Below are positions 52,285-60,971 of a stretch of DNA of 64,000 nt, one piece after another; position 1 is the first letter of the stretch; every line of letters starts with the position of its first letter. The DNA comes from Nordella sp. HKS 07 (GTDB lineage: Bacteria; Pseudomonadota; Alphaproteobacteria; Rhizobiales; Aestuariivirgaceae). The stretch lies in the NCBI RefSeq assembly GCF_011046735.1, contig NZ_CP049258.1, positions 3,676,001 through 3,740,000 on the forward strand. The letters run 5' to 3'. A program made the translations under genes and the position numbers. The notes below the pieces were generated by a model that saw only the letters and a list, made by a program, of their open reading frames with translations, did no database searches and was not told where the DNA came from.

Positions 52285-53901
52285 ATGTCGACCCAGACCA
52301 CTATCGCCCGGCCGGGATCTTCACCTTCAACTCCCGTTGCGGCGGCTTCGCCTGAGAAAGCCAGCACGGCCACCTGGATCGCGGTTCTCGCCAGCATGAT
52401 CGGCGCCTTCATGGCGATCCTCAACATTCAGATCACCAACGCCTCTCTGCTTGATATCGAAGGCGGCATCGGCACCGGCGTCGACAACGGCGCCTGGATC
52501 TCGACCTCCTATCTCATCGGCGAGATCGTGGTGATCCCCTTGACCGATTATCTGAGCCGCGTCTTTTCGTTCCGGCACTACATGCTGACGAATGTGGTTC
52601 TTTTCGCGCTGTTCTCCGCCGCCTGCGCCTTCGCCCATGATCTGAGCTCGATGATCGCGTTGCGCGGGCTCCAGGGCTTCGCGGGCGGCGTGCTGATTCC
52701 CATGGCCTTCACCATGGTGCTGACCAGGCTGCCCAAGTCGCAGCAGCCGATCGGGCTCGCCATGTTCGCCTTGTCGGTCACCTTCGCCCCCGCAATCGGG
52801 CCGACCATCGGCGGCTATCTCACCGAAAATTACGGCTGGCAGAGCATCTTCTTCGTCAATGCGCCGCCGAGCCTCCTGATGTTCGTGGCGCTCTATTTCA
52901 CGCTCGAAAGGAAGCCCATGCAGCTGCCGCTGCTCAAGGAGGGCGACTGGGCCGGTATTGTCACCATGGCCATCGGGCTCTCGGCGCTACAGACAGTGCT
53001 CGAGGAAGGCAACAAGGACGATTGGTTCCAGTCGCCCTTCATCATCAAGCTCGCTTTGACCGCGGCGGTGTTCCTCACCGCATTCATCATCATCGAGCTC
53101 ACCGTCAAGAAGCCGCTGGTCCAGCTGCGCCTGCTCAAGCAGCGCAATTTCGGCATCGGTGTTCTGGTCAACGTGCTGGTCGGCGTGGCGCTCTTCGGCA
53201 CCGTCTATATCCTGCCGCAGTATCTGGGCCAGGTGCAGCGCTACAATGCCGAGCAGATCGGCCTGGTCCTCGCCTGGACCGGCTTGCCGCAGCTCCTCAT
53301 CATCCCGCTCCTCCCTCTGCTGATCAAGCGCTTCGACGTGCGTTATGTCGCCTTCGTCGGCATCAGCGTCTTCGCGGCGAGCGCTTTCATGAATATTAGT
53401 CTGTCGCCCGACAGCGCCGGCGACCAGTTCTTCCTGCCGAATATCGTGCGCGCCATAGGCCAGGCCCTGGTCTTGACGCCGATCAGCGTGATCACGACGA
53501 CGGGCATCGCGCCAAGCGAGGCGGGGGCCGCGTCGGGCCTGTCCAACATGCTGCGCAATCTGGGTGGCGCCGTCGGCACGGCGACGCTGGCGACGGTGCT
53601 CACCAAGCGCGAGCAGTACCACTCGAACATCATCGGCCAGTCCGTCACGCTGTTCCGCGACGAGGTGCGCGACAGGATCGACCATCTCACGCAGTATTTC
53701 ATGGCGCATGGGGTGACGGATGCGGCGCTGGCACAGCATAAGGCGATCGGTGTGATCGGCCAGATCGTTCATCGCCAGGCGCTCATCCTGGCCTTCAGCG
53801 ACACATTCTTCGTGATCGGGACCGTCCTCGCGCTCGCGGCGATTGCCGTGCTCTTCGCCCGGAATATCAAGGTTGGTGGCGCAGGTGCGGGTGCGCATTG
53901 A
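52285..53901 (+). CDS. DHA2-family MFS drug efflux protein (EmrB-like)
   Basis: This 538-residue protein has fourteen transmembrane helices. N-terminal MIGAFMAILNIQITNASLLDIEGG is characteristic of DHA2 (EmrB/QacA) antiporters, in which the aspartate in helix 1 couples proton movement, and motif LRGLQGFAGGVLIPMAFTMVL follows. It works with the membrane fusion protein encoded just upstream. Together they move drugs or other toxic compounds out through an outer-membrane channel. It ends 49 bp before the convergent DMT gene. Confidence 0.92.
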   Translation: MSTQTTIARPGSSPSTPVAAASPEKASTATWIAVLASMIGAFMAILNIQITNASLLDIEGGIGTGVDNGAWISTSYLIGEIVVIPLTDYLSRVFSFRHYMLTNVVLFALFSAACAFAHDLSSMIALRGLQGFAGGVLIPMAFTMVLTRLPKSQQPIGLAMFALSVTFAPAIGPTIGGYLTENYGWQSIFFVNAPPSLLMFVALYFTLERKPMQLPLLKEGDWAGIVTMAIGLSALQTVLEEGNKDDWFQSPFIIKLALTAAVFLTAFIIIELTVKKPLVQLRLLKQRNFGIGVLVNVLVGVALFGTVYILPQYLGQVQRYNAEQIGLVLAWTGLPQLLIIPLLPLLIKRFDVRYVAFVGISVFAASAFMNISLSPDSAGDQFFLPNIVRAIGQALVLTPISVITTTGIAPSEAGAASGLSNMLRNLGGAVGTATLATVLTKREQYHSNIIGQSVTLFRDEVRDRIDHLTQYFMAHGVTDAALAQHKAIGVIGQIVHRQALILAFSDTFFVIGTVLALAAIAVLFARNIKVGGAGAGAH

Positions 53902-53950
53902 ATTGAACCGCGAGTTCCCGGCTAGGAGCGGAGTGGGCCGCCAACGGGGG

Positions 53951-54883
53951 TCACTTTCGATCCTCCCTCGGACGGCTACCGATCTGCAGCAAGGCGACAC
54001 CGGCGAGAATGAAGATCATGGCAAGATAACCAAGAGCGCTGATCTTTTCGCCTGCCAGGAATACACCGATCACCAGGGCCACGACGGGGGGAATATAAGT
54101 CACGCTCGAGGCGGCTACGGCGCCGAGATTCGCGACGATGTGATAGTAGGCAAGATAAGCGAGTCCCGTTCCGCACAGGCCAAGGCCGAAGACCAGGCCG
54201 ATCCAGGCGCGGGTATCGGTAAAAACAGCGCCAATTCCCTCAAAGCTTGTGACCGTGGACAAGATCACGATCGCGAGGCCGATTTGGTAGGTGGTCAACG
54301 CTGCGACCGGCAGCTTGAGCGGGCTGATGAACTTGCGGGCATAGACAAAGGACAATCCCACGCTCAGGGAACCGGCAATCATGCAGACAACGCCGGTAAT
54401 GTCGATCACACCCGAGCCGGACCAGGGACGGGCGATCAGCAGCACGCCGAAGAACCCCAGGACAATGCCCGCCGCCTTGATGACAGTGACACGTTCTTCG
54501 CGCAGGAAAAGCCAGGTGCAAACAAACGTGAACAGCGGGATGGCGCCGCTCAGCAAGCCGGCAATGCTGGAAGGAAGAAGTGCCGTGCCTTTGGCAAAGG
54601 CAAAATAATAGATCGCTGTGGCCAGAAGCGACATGACGATGAAGTGATGGATATAGCGAAAGTGCCCCCAGCTTAGTGCCCGCTGGGACAGGGCATAGAG
54701 CAGAACCGGAAGGAATCCGAAAACGCAACGCAGCAGCACGATCTGCGCCGGTGATATGAGTTGGGCGGCCCATTTCATGAAGATGAAATTGCTTCCCCAG
54801 ACCACGCCGAGAAAGAGGAAGGCGAGCAGAGCAGTCCTCTGACTTTGGTTTGCGCCGGGCGTCAAAATAATGTTTGCCATCAT
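53951..54883 (-). CDS. EamA/DMT-superfamily transporter
   Basis: The start is at one of two ATGs, 54883 or 54880. The frame is open to 55114 but overlaps epoxide-hydrolase remnant sequence. About 310 residues with ten helices form two EamA domains. LLAFLFLGVVWGSNFIFMKW is the first helix, and LSYPPVVALVIGVFLAGEKISALGYLAMIFILAGVALL-like sequence forms the last two. DMT transporters export amino acids, purines or other metabolites. No regulator is nearby. It ends convergent to the EmrB-like pump. Confidence 0.88.
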   Translation of the reverse strand: MMANIILTPGANQSQRTALLAFLFLGVVWGSNFIFMKWAAQLISPAQIVLLRCVFGFLPVLLYALSQRALSWGHFRYIHHFIVMSLLATAIYYFAFAKGTALLPSSIAGLLSGAIPLFTFVCTWLFLREERVTVIKAAGIVLGFFGVLLIARPWSGSGVIDITGVVCMIAGSLSVGLSFVYARKFISPLKLPVAALTTYQIGLAIVILSTVTSFEGIGAVFTDTRAWIGLVFGLGLCGTGLAYLAYYHIVANLGAVAASSVTYIPPVVALVIGVFLAGEKISALGYLAMIFILAGVALLQIGSRPREDRK

Positions 54884-54952
54884 TTCAGCTCTCGGTGGCG
54901 GTGGTCGTCTCGGCTCTCCCCCGGACGATGAGCGCCACCGGGGAACTGACGC

Positions 54953-55205
54953 ATGACGAAATCCTCGACAATCACTCATTTCTGGGCTGACGAACACGGC
55001 GTTTCCGCGGCTCATCTCTGTTGGGACGCAGTAGACAAGAAGACTAACCTCTTTGGCCCCAAGAATGTCACCATCCCGGTTGCGGTCAGCGTCTTTCCTG
55101 ATGAGGTCTACCATACGCCGCGGAGCTGTGCAGAGGGCCTATCCCAAGTTCATCCACTACAATAAGCTCGAATAAGGCGGTAACTTCGCCGCTCGCTGTG
55201 AAAAA
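54953..55205 (+). pseudogene. Decayed fragment of a third epoxide hydrolase paralogue
   Basis: The sequence translates, with frame changes and stops, to pieces of the C-terminal third of the two full epoxide hydrolases: FGPKNVTIPVAVSVFPDEVY, then TPRSCAEG and, in another frame, AYPKFIHYNKLE, followed by a stop and GGNFAA. The full copies read FAPKNVTIPVAVSVFPDELY and AYPKLIHYNRLPKGGHFAA at the same place. The N-terminal part and most of the hydrolase domain are gone. It has no start of its own and overlaps the upstream end of the DMT gene region. Confidence 0.8.
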
Positions 55206-55305
55206 AGCGCATCGCACGCACTTACGTGCGACACCAACTTCTAGATTTCGTCTCCAATCGAGCTGATGCCGGCGATGTCATGCCCCCAAGCGAAAGGAAA
55301 CGAGA

Positions 55306-55926
55306 ATGACCTACGATCCCGCGACGACCGCGCTGCTGCTCGTCGATCCCTACAACGACTTCCTGAGCGAGGGCGGCAAGGTTTGGCCGCGGGTGAAGGC
55401 AATCGCCGAGGAAGTGAACCTGCTTGATCATCTGCGCGGCCTCGTCGCGGCGGCGCGAAAAAGGGGAATAAGAATCTACTTCGTCCCCCATCACCGGTAT
55501 GAACCGGGCGATTACGTCGAATGGCTCCACGCAACGCCCTACCAACTCGCTGGAGCTGGACGACAGGTCTTTGCCAAGGGGAGTTGGGGCGGGACCTTCC
55601 ATGACGATTTCCAGCCGCAGAAGGGCGACATCGTGGTGCACGAGCACTGGGGGTCGAGCGGCTTTGCCAATACGGACCTCGACCAGCAACTCAAGCAGTT
55701 CGGCATTAAGCGCGTCATCATTATCGGCATGATCGCCCACACCTGCATAGAAGCGACCGGGCGCTTCGCGATGGAGCTCGGCTACCATATCACCTTAGTC
55801 ACGGACGCCACAGCCGATTTCAATGCGGAAGCGATGCACGCCGCGCACGCCATCAACGGACCGACCTACGCCCACGCTATCACTACGACACATGAGCTTA
55901 TCGCCGAACTCGGCACCGGGGCGTGA
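55306..55926 (+). CDS. Isochorismatase-family cysteine hydrolase
   Basis: The product has 206 residues. The catalytic triad is complete: Asp in LLVDPYNDF, Lys in FAKGSWGG and Cys in AHTCIEATGRFA. Residues GVIIIGMIAHT-like strand and the DATADF loop match the family. Members hydrolyse amides or esters such as nicotinamide, N-carbamoylsarcosine, or biuret, as well as isochorismate. A GAAAGGAAACGAGA sequence precedes the ATG. It lies 100 bp after the epoxide-hydrolase fragment and is followed by a convergent methyltransferase. Confidence 0.88.
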   Translation: MTYDPATTALLLVDPYNDFLSEGGKVWPRVKAIAEEVNLLDHLRGLVAAARKRGIRIYFVPHHRYEPGDYVEWLHATPYQLAGAGRQVFAKGSWGGTFHDDFQPQKGDIVVHEHWGSSGFANTDLDQQLKQFGIKRVIIIGMIAHTCIEATGRFAMELGYHITLVTDATADFNAEAMHAAHAINGPTYAHAITTTHELIAELGTGA

Positions 55927-55980
55927 GCGGCGGCGACATTACGGCGCGCACGTTTGCTTCAATAAAAGAAGCTGCCGAAC

Positions 55981-56769
55981 TCAAAGCCGCGCAGTCACGA
56001 TGAACTGCGGTGTGATGGCAAGAAAGGTGCCGTCAACCAGGCTCCTGTCTACTGAATCAAGTGCAGCATTGATCCGTGCGGGCTCGAGGCGCCCGCTCTC
56101 GCGCGCGAGGCCGGCGACGGTGCGGATCATGCCCAGCAGGCGCCCCTCCATATCAGGCTTGGTCAGAATCTCGAGACTGATTCTGGAGAACCCGGCGCGA
56201 CGCACAATTCCGTGTAGCCTGCGACCGATATCCGGTGTCCGCCACGACCAACTGGCGGCCGCAACGAGCGTTCTCCACTCTTCCCCCAGGGGTTCGACGG
56301 CGGTCAATGCCCAGTCGCCCTCAATTACGTGGACGATGCCATCCGGCTTCAACACGCGTCGAAACTCCGCGAATGTCGCAGAGGGATCGCGCACATAGAT
56401 GATTGTGTTGCGAGCCGTCATGCGATCGAGGACGGCATTCGCGAGAGGTAAGCGCTCGCTGTCAATGAGATGAGTCGTGATGCGATCAACAAATCTCGCC
56501 GAGACAGCCTTTTGTCGCGTGCGCTCGAGGAAGTCGGCATTGATATCAAGTGCGTGCACATGGCCGCCTGGGCCGACCCGGCGCGCAAACTCGATAGCTG
56601 TGTGGCCAGGACCACAACCGAAATCAGCGACGATCAGACCGTCCCGGATATCGGCCGCAGCGTAAAATGCATCCGCTGCGGCACTCCATTGAAACATGAT
56701 CTCGTAGCGCGCCATGCTTTCCGCATCGACGTTGGCCCAATGCTCGACAAACAATTCGGGCTCCGGCAC
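55981..56769 (-). CDS. Class I SAM-dependent methyltransferase
   Basis: The product has 262 residues. The SAM-binding motif I is VADFGCGPGHTAIEFARRVGPGG, followed by HALDIN (motif II) and AVLDRMTARNTIIYV, with FRRVLKPDGIVHVIEGD as motif III. The C-terminal part (RRAGFSRISLEIL) is typical of the UbiE/Methyltransf_11/25 group. The acceptor is unknown. The gene is convergent with the isochorismatase gene (54 bp) and divergent from the epoxide hydrolase region, where a repeat copy stands. Confidence 0.85.
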   Translation of the reverse strand: MPEPELFVEHWANVDAESMARYEIMFQWSAAADAFYAAADIRDGLIVADFGCGPGHTAIEFARRVGPGGHVHALDINADFLERTRQKAVSARFVDRITTHLIDSERLPLANAVLDRMTARNTIIYVRDPSATFAEFRRVLKPDGIVHVIEGDWALTAVEPLGEEWRTLVAAASWSWRTPDIGRRLHGIVRRAGFSRISLEILTKPDMEGRLLGMIRTVAGLARESGRLEPARINAALDSVDRSLVDGTFLAITPQFIVTARL

Positions 56770-56871
56770 GCCACATTCTCCATTCGGAGGGATACCGCAG
56801 CCGCCTGGCTGCTCAAGCGACCACGCGGGGGCTCTACCTTGGTCATCCTGGCCCTCATCTCCGGGACTGCA

Positions 56872-56950
56872 TTCTAGACGAATTTGCCGATGCGCAAAAT
56901 CGAAGAGATGGAGCGCCGAGGGATTCCATGAAAACGCCAGGCGCGCTGGC
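56872..56950 (+). repeat. Dispersed intergenic repeat, copy D
   Basis: Shares AATTTGCCGATGCGCAAAAT, CGAAGAG, GAGCGCCGAGGGATTCCATG and CGCCAGGCGCG with copies B and C. A TTCTAG hexamer stands at the left border, as also near copy B. It lies between the divergent methyltransferase and the epoxide hydrolase. The remaining intergenic bases, 56951-57115, show nothing recognisable besides the ribosome site AGAGAGGAGA before 57116. Confidence 0.65.
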
Positions 56951-57115
56951 GTGAATTTGGAGTATGAATACCGCTCGCTCGGTCAAGTCGAGACCTGGCT
57001 CGGACAGCGCCCGCCAGGCAGGTACTCTTTGAGCCAATCCGATGTTACTGCCGACACCATCGCGCAATCGAATGGCGGCTACCGCACAACCAGGATGGGA
57101 AGAGAGGAGATTCTC

Positions 57116-58420
57116 ATGTCATCACCATCGCCATTGCTCAGGCGGCGCGACCTTCTCGCCGCCACGGCCGCAGCAACCGCTGCCAGCCTCCTTCCCGCAG
57201 CAGCTCAGGCCGCGACGGGAGATGAGTCCATCCGTCCCTTCGCGGTCAATGTCCCACAAGCAGAGCTTGACGAGCTGCGACGGCGGATCCTGGCGACGCG
57301 CTGGCCTGACGAGGAGACGGTCAGCGACCAGTCGCAAGGCATAAAACTCTCCAAGCTCATGCCGCTCGTCGAATATTGGGGCACGGGCTATGATTGGCGG
57401 AAAGCCGAAGCGAGGCTCAACGCATTGCCGCAATTCATGACGACGATCGATGGCGTCGACATCCACTTCATCCACATCCGCTCGCGCCAGCCGAACGCCC
57501 TGGCGCTGATCATGACGCATGGCTGGCCGGGCTCGGTGTTCGAACTACTCAAGACCATAGGTCCCTTGACCGATCCCACCGCCCATGGCGGACAGGCCGC
57601 AGATGCGTTCGATCTGGTGCTGCCATCGATGCCGGGCTACGGCTTCTCGGGCAAGCCGCGGGACACAGGCTGGGGACCGGAGCGTATCGCTGCCGCCTGG
57701 GCGGAACTGATGAAGCGCCTCGGCTACACCCGATATGTTGCCCAGGGCGGCGATTGGGGCTCGCCTGTATCGAGTGCTATGGCGCGGCTGGGACCCGAAG
57801 GATTGCTCGGCATCCATATCAATTTGCCGGCGGTCGTGCCGCCGGAGATCGCTGCGGTGCTCGCTGCTGGCGGACCCGCGCCTGACAACCTCACTCCTGA
57901 GGAACGCGAGACATTCGACACGCTGAGCGCCACCGCCAGGATGGGCAACAGGTCCTATGCCGCGATGATGGGCACACGGCCGCAGACGATCGGTTATGGA
58001 TTGACGGATTCGCCGGCTGGGCTCGCCGCGTGGATGCTCAACCATCCCGGCTTCTCCCGCTGGACATATGACGATAGCGATCCGGAAAAATCCCCGGACG
58101 AGGTGCTTGACGATGTCACGCTCTACTGGCTGACCAAATGCGGGACCTCTGCCGGGCGGCTCTATTGGGAATATGGCGGTGGCCGCAGTCCGGTCCTTGC
58201 GGCCGGTGAGAAGACCGACCAGATCTCGCTTCCCGTGGCTATCACGGTTTTCCCGAAGGAGAATTATAGGGCGCCTGAGACTTGGGCGCGTCGCGCCTAT
58301 CGCAACCTGATCTATTTCCATGCGGTCGACAAAGGCGGTCACTTCGCAGCCTGGGAGCAACCGGAGCTTTTTTCGTCCGAGCTCAGAGCCGCGTTCCGTC
58401 CCTTGCGCCAGTCGGGTTGA
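57116..58420 (+). CDS. Exported epoxide hydrolase, paralogue 2
   Basis: The ATG at 57116 with AGAGGAGA upstream gives a Tat-type signal, RRRDLLAATAAATAASLLPA. The frame is open to 56714 but only over repeat sequence. About 434 residues include the epoxide hydrolase N-terminal domain (RPFAVNVPQAELDELRRRI), MTHGWPGSVFELL, the nucleophile Asp213 in AQGGDWGS and KGGHFAAWEQPE with the catalytic histidine. It differs from paralogue 1 by an insertion (GGGRSPVLAAGEKTD) before the last strand. The gene is followed by a third exported alpha/beta hydrolase, 49 bp downstream. Confidence 0.92.
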   Translation: MSSPSPLLRRRDLLAATAAATAASLLPAAAQAATGDESIRPFAVNVPQAELDELRRRILATRWPDEETVSDQSQGIKLSKLMPLVEYWGTGYDWRKAEARLNALPQFMTTIDGVDIHFIHIRSRQPNALALIMTHGWPGSVFELLKTIGPLTDPTAHGGQAADAFDLVLPSMPGYGFSGKPRDTGWGPERIAAAWAELMKRLGYTRYVAQGGDWGSPVSSAMARLGPEGLLGIHINLPAVVPPEIAAVLAAGGPAPDNLTPEERETFDTLSATARMGNRSYAAMMGTRPQTIGYGLTDSPAGLAAWMLNHPGFSRWTYDDSDPEKSPDEVLDDVTLYWLTKCGTSAGRLYWEYGGGRSPVLAAGEKTDQISLPVAITVFPKENYRAPETWARRAYRNLIYFHAVDKGGHFAAWEQPELFSSELRAAFRPLRQSG

Positions 58421-58469
58421 CCCTTGGAAGGCGGGCATCCGAAAGGAAAAACCATAGCGGAGAATTGTC

Positions 58470-59483
58470 ATGAAGAGGATTCGCGAAACCATCGATCATC
58501 GCCGCCGCTTCCTTGTCGGCGCCGCGGCCATCACCTTCGCGGCGGCCGAGCTCGGCACAAGTAAGCCCGCCAAGGCGGCGGCAAACTCTTTCGGCGCGAT
58601 CAAGCAGATCAATGCCGGCGTGCTCAATATCGGCTATGCCGAGGAAGGCCCTGCCGACGGCCCGCCTGTCATCCTGCTGCATGGCTGGCCTTACGACATC
58701 CACACCTATGTCGATGTGGCGCCTCTGCTCGCAGCGAAAGGCTATCGTGTGATTGTGCCTTATCTGCGGGGCTATGGGACGACGCGCTTCCTGTCGGATG
58801 CGACCATGCGCAACGGCCAGCAATCAGCCATAGCGGTCGACATCGTCATCCTGATGGATGCCCTGAAAATCGACAGAGCCATCATCGGCGGATGTGACTG
58901 GGGTGCGCGGACCGCCAATATCCTGGCCGCGCTCTGGCCGGAGCGCTGCAAAGCCATGGTCTCGGTCAGCGGCTATCTTATCGGCAATCAGCAGCTCGGC
59001 ATGAAACCGCTGCCGCCCAAGGCGGAGCTGCAATGGTGGTATCAATATTACTTCGCCACCGAGCGTGGCCGCGCCGGCTATGAACAATACACCAATGATT
59101 TCGCCAGGCTCATCTGGCAGCTGGCATCGCCGAAATGGACCTTCGACGACGCCACCTTCGCCAAGAGCGCCGCCGCCTTCGCCAATCCCGATCACGTCGC
59201 GATTGTCATACACAATTACCGCTGGCGGCTCGACCTCGCCGAAGGCGAACCGCAATATGACGTTTTAGAGAAGCGCCTGGCTGAGGCACCGGTCATCGGC
59301 GTGCCCACGATCACGCTCGAAGGCGATGCCAATGGCGCGCCGCATCCCGAGCCCAGCGCCTATGCCGGGATGTTCTCCGGCAAATATGCGCATCGCTTGA
59401 TCACCGGCGGCATCGGGCACAATCTGCCGCAGGAAGCGCCACAGGCTTTCGCCGACGCGATCGTCGAAGTCGATGGCAACTGA
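58470..59483 (+). CDS. Exported alpha/beta hydrolase (epoxide hydrolase/haloalkane dehalogenase-like)
   Basis: The product has 337 residues. The start carries DHRRRFLVGAAAITFAAAE, a twin-arginine signal, cleaved near AKA. The hydrolase has ILLHGWPYDIHTYVDVAPLL, then the nucleophile Asp143 in GGCDWGARTA, a cap domain and the late GGIGHNLPQE with the histidine. Asp nucleophile and HGWP place it with epoxide hydrolases and haloalkane dehalogenases. It differs from the two larger epoxide hydrolases in lacking the EHN domain. It is probably co-transcribed with paralogue 2. Confidence 0.9.
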   Translation: MKRIRETIDHRRRFLVGAAAITFAAAELGTSKPAKAAANSFGAIKQINAGVLNIGYAEEGPADGPPVILLHGWPYDIHTYVDVAPLLAAKGYRVIVPYLRGYGTTRFLSDATMRNGQQSAIAVDIVILMDALKIDRAIIGGCDWGARTANILAALWPERCKAMVSVSGYLIGNQQLGMKPLPPKAELQWWYQYYFATERGRAGYEQYTNDFARLIWQLASPKWTFDDATFAKSAAAFANPDHVAIVIHNYRWRLDLAEGEPQYDVLEKRLAEAPVIGVPTITLEGDANGAPHPEPSAYAGMFSGKYAHRLITGGIGHNLPQEAPQAFADAIVEVDGN

Positions 59484-59528
59484 CGCACAGCCCGCGAGTG
59501 GATGCGACGGATTCGAATCTCAGCCGCG

Positions 59529-60329
59529 TCAGTGTCTGACAACCTTTCGGTACAGATGCCAGGTCGCATGCCCGAGCACCGGCATCACGATGGCAAGGCC
59601 GGCGAAAAGCGGCAAGGCGCCGAGCACAAGCAGGCTGGCGACGATCAAGCCCCACAACATGAGCGTCACGGGATTGGCCAGGAACGCGTGAACCGACGTC
59701 TGGATGGCCGTCGCCGTGCTGCAATGCCGGTCGAGCAGCATCGGAAAGGATACGGCGCTGATGGCCAGAACCGCAAGCGCGAAGAGGAAGCCTACGCCGC
59801 AGCCCACGATGATGAGCGTCCAGCCAGGACGCGTGGTGATGGCCTCCCGGACGAAATCGGTGAGCGACATGGGCACTGCTTCGCCGTAGATCTCGCGGTA
59901 GATGGCCAGCGCGGTGAAGAGCCAAGCGAAGTAGATCACACCGAGGATGACGCTCAGTATCAGAATATTGGTCGAGGGCCTGCGCATGACGGTGAAGGCA
60001 TGTTCCCAGGAGATGTCGAGGCCCAGCTCGCGCCGCCGGCTCAGCTCGTAGAGACCGACCGCGGCCAGTGGGCCGACGAGCGCGAAACCGGAGAGCAGGG
60101 GAAAGACGAGCGGCAGCGGTATGTATCCGGCCGCGACATTGGCCGCGACCAGCATGGCAAGAGGATAGATCAGGGCCAGGATGACCAAGTGGCTGGGTTT
60201 AGCTTTGAAGTCGTCGATACCCTTGGCCAACGCATCCTTGAGATCGTCCAGGCTGATCTTTCGGATCTCCGGATAATCGGCGGCGTCAGCTATGGAGACG
60301 AGCGGCTTTTTATGTGTCGAGGCCATCAT
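59529..60329 (-). CDS. DUF2189 integral membrane protein
   Basis: The start at ATG 60329 (MMASTHKK) is preferred. The frame is open to 60380. About 266 residues have six helices. The DUF2189 signature is clear: IRKISLDDLKDALAKGIDDF near residue 22, YPLAMLVAANVAAGYIPLPLVFPLLSG, and the region VSFPMLLDRHCSTATAIQTSV. Function is unknown, although members sit near cytochrome or transporter genes in other bacteria. The right flank, 60330-60433, is a short intergenic space before the MarR gene end. The left end is convergent to the alpha/beta hydrolase. Confidence 0.82.
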   Translation of the reverse strand: MMASTHKKPLVSIADAADYPEIRKISLDDLKDALAKGIDDFKAKPSHLVILALIYPLAMLVAANVAAGYIPLPLVFPLLSGFALVGPLAAVGLYELSRRRELGLDISWEHAFTVMRRPSTNILILSVILGVIYFAWLFTALAIYREIYGEAVPMSLTDFVREAITTRPGWTLIIVGCGVGFLFALAVLAISAVSFPMLLDRHCSTATAIQTSVHAFLANPVTLMLWGLIVASLLVLGALPLFAGLAIVMPVLGHATWHLYRKVVRH

Positions 60330-60433
60330 CGTGCCCCTGAACAGCGCGTCTGATTCAACTCGAAACGCGGCTGGAATCATACACCGCCGGTCGAACCTTG
60401 TCCCTTAAATTTCTGGTCACTCTGCGATGTCTT

Positions 60434-60925
60434 TCATGACGCTTCCCGGACAGTTCGGGCAAGTCGTGACAGCAGGTGCACGAGCACTTGCTGTTCGTCA
60501 CTCGACAGGTTTGCGAACCAGCCTGCGATCGCGGCGTAGTCTTCGGCGTTGCGGTCTTCCCAGCCCCGCTTGCCGAGCTCCGTGGCCTCCAGCCGTCTCA
60601 CGCGAGCATCGCGATTATCCGCGATGATCTTCAGCATCCCCTTTCGTTCCAGCGCCGAGGCCACCTGCTTGGCATTCTGGTGGGTAGTGGACATGGCGGT
60701 GGCGATCTCGCCCAAGGTCGGCCGGCCATGCATCCGCACGACGGTCAGCAGGAAGCCCTGCTGGCTGGTCAGGCTTTCGTCCCGCAGGCGCCGGTCGAGA
60801 AGATAGCGCAGGCGCTGGCCTGTATAGGAAATCAGCCGGAAACAGCGCACCGCATCCTGTGCCGGGCCGGCGACTTGGCGTTCTTCGTCGGTCAGATCGG
60901 CAAAGGGCTTGATTGGATCGCTCAT
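60434..60925 (-). CDS. MarR-family transcriptional repressor
   Basis: The product has 163 residues. The winged helix spans about residues 62-115: RPTLGEIATAMSTTHQNAKQVASALERKG and the wing DNRDARVRRLEATELG. The N-terminal dimerisation helix starts MSDPIKPFADLTDEE. It is divergent from the MGT glycosyltransferase gene. A perfect palindrome GTAATATATTAC lies between them, just 5 bases before its ATG. Its promoter implies a leaderless mRNA, which would keep its translation independent of a ribosome site. Confidence 0.9.
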   Translation of the reverse strand: MSDPIKPFADLTDEERQVAGPAQDAVRCFRLISYTGQRLRYLLDRRLRDESLTSQQGFLLTVVRMHGRPTLGEIATAMSTTHQNAKQVASALERKGMLKIIADNRDARVRRLEATELGKRGWEDRNAEDYAAIAGWFANLSSDEQQVLVHLLSRLARTVREAS

Positions 60926-60929
60926 TTAT

Positions 60930-60941
60930 GTAATATATTAC
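60930..60941. promoter_or_regulatory. Perfect palindromic operator between MarR and MGT genes
   Basis: GTAATATATTAC (60930-60941) is fully self-complementary. It covers the -10 (TATATT, complement of 60932-60937) of the leftward MarR promoter whose -35 TTGCAC is the complement of 60955-60960, with 17 bp between. It is the probable MarR autoregulatory site and would also control the divergent glycosyltransferase. Confidence 0.65.
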
Positions 60942-60971
60942 CTATCTGCTCGCTGTGCAAGGAGCGGTTCC

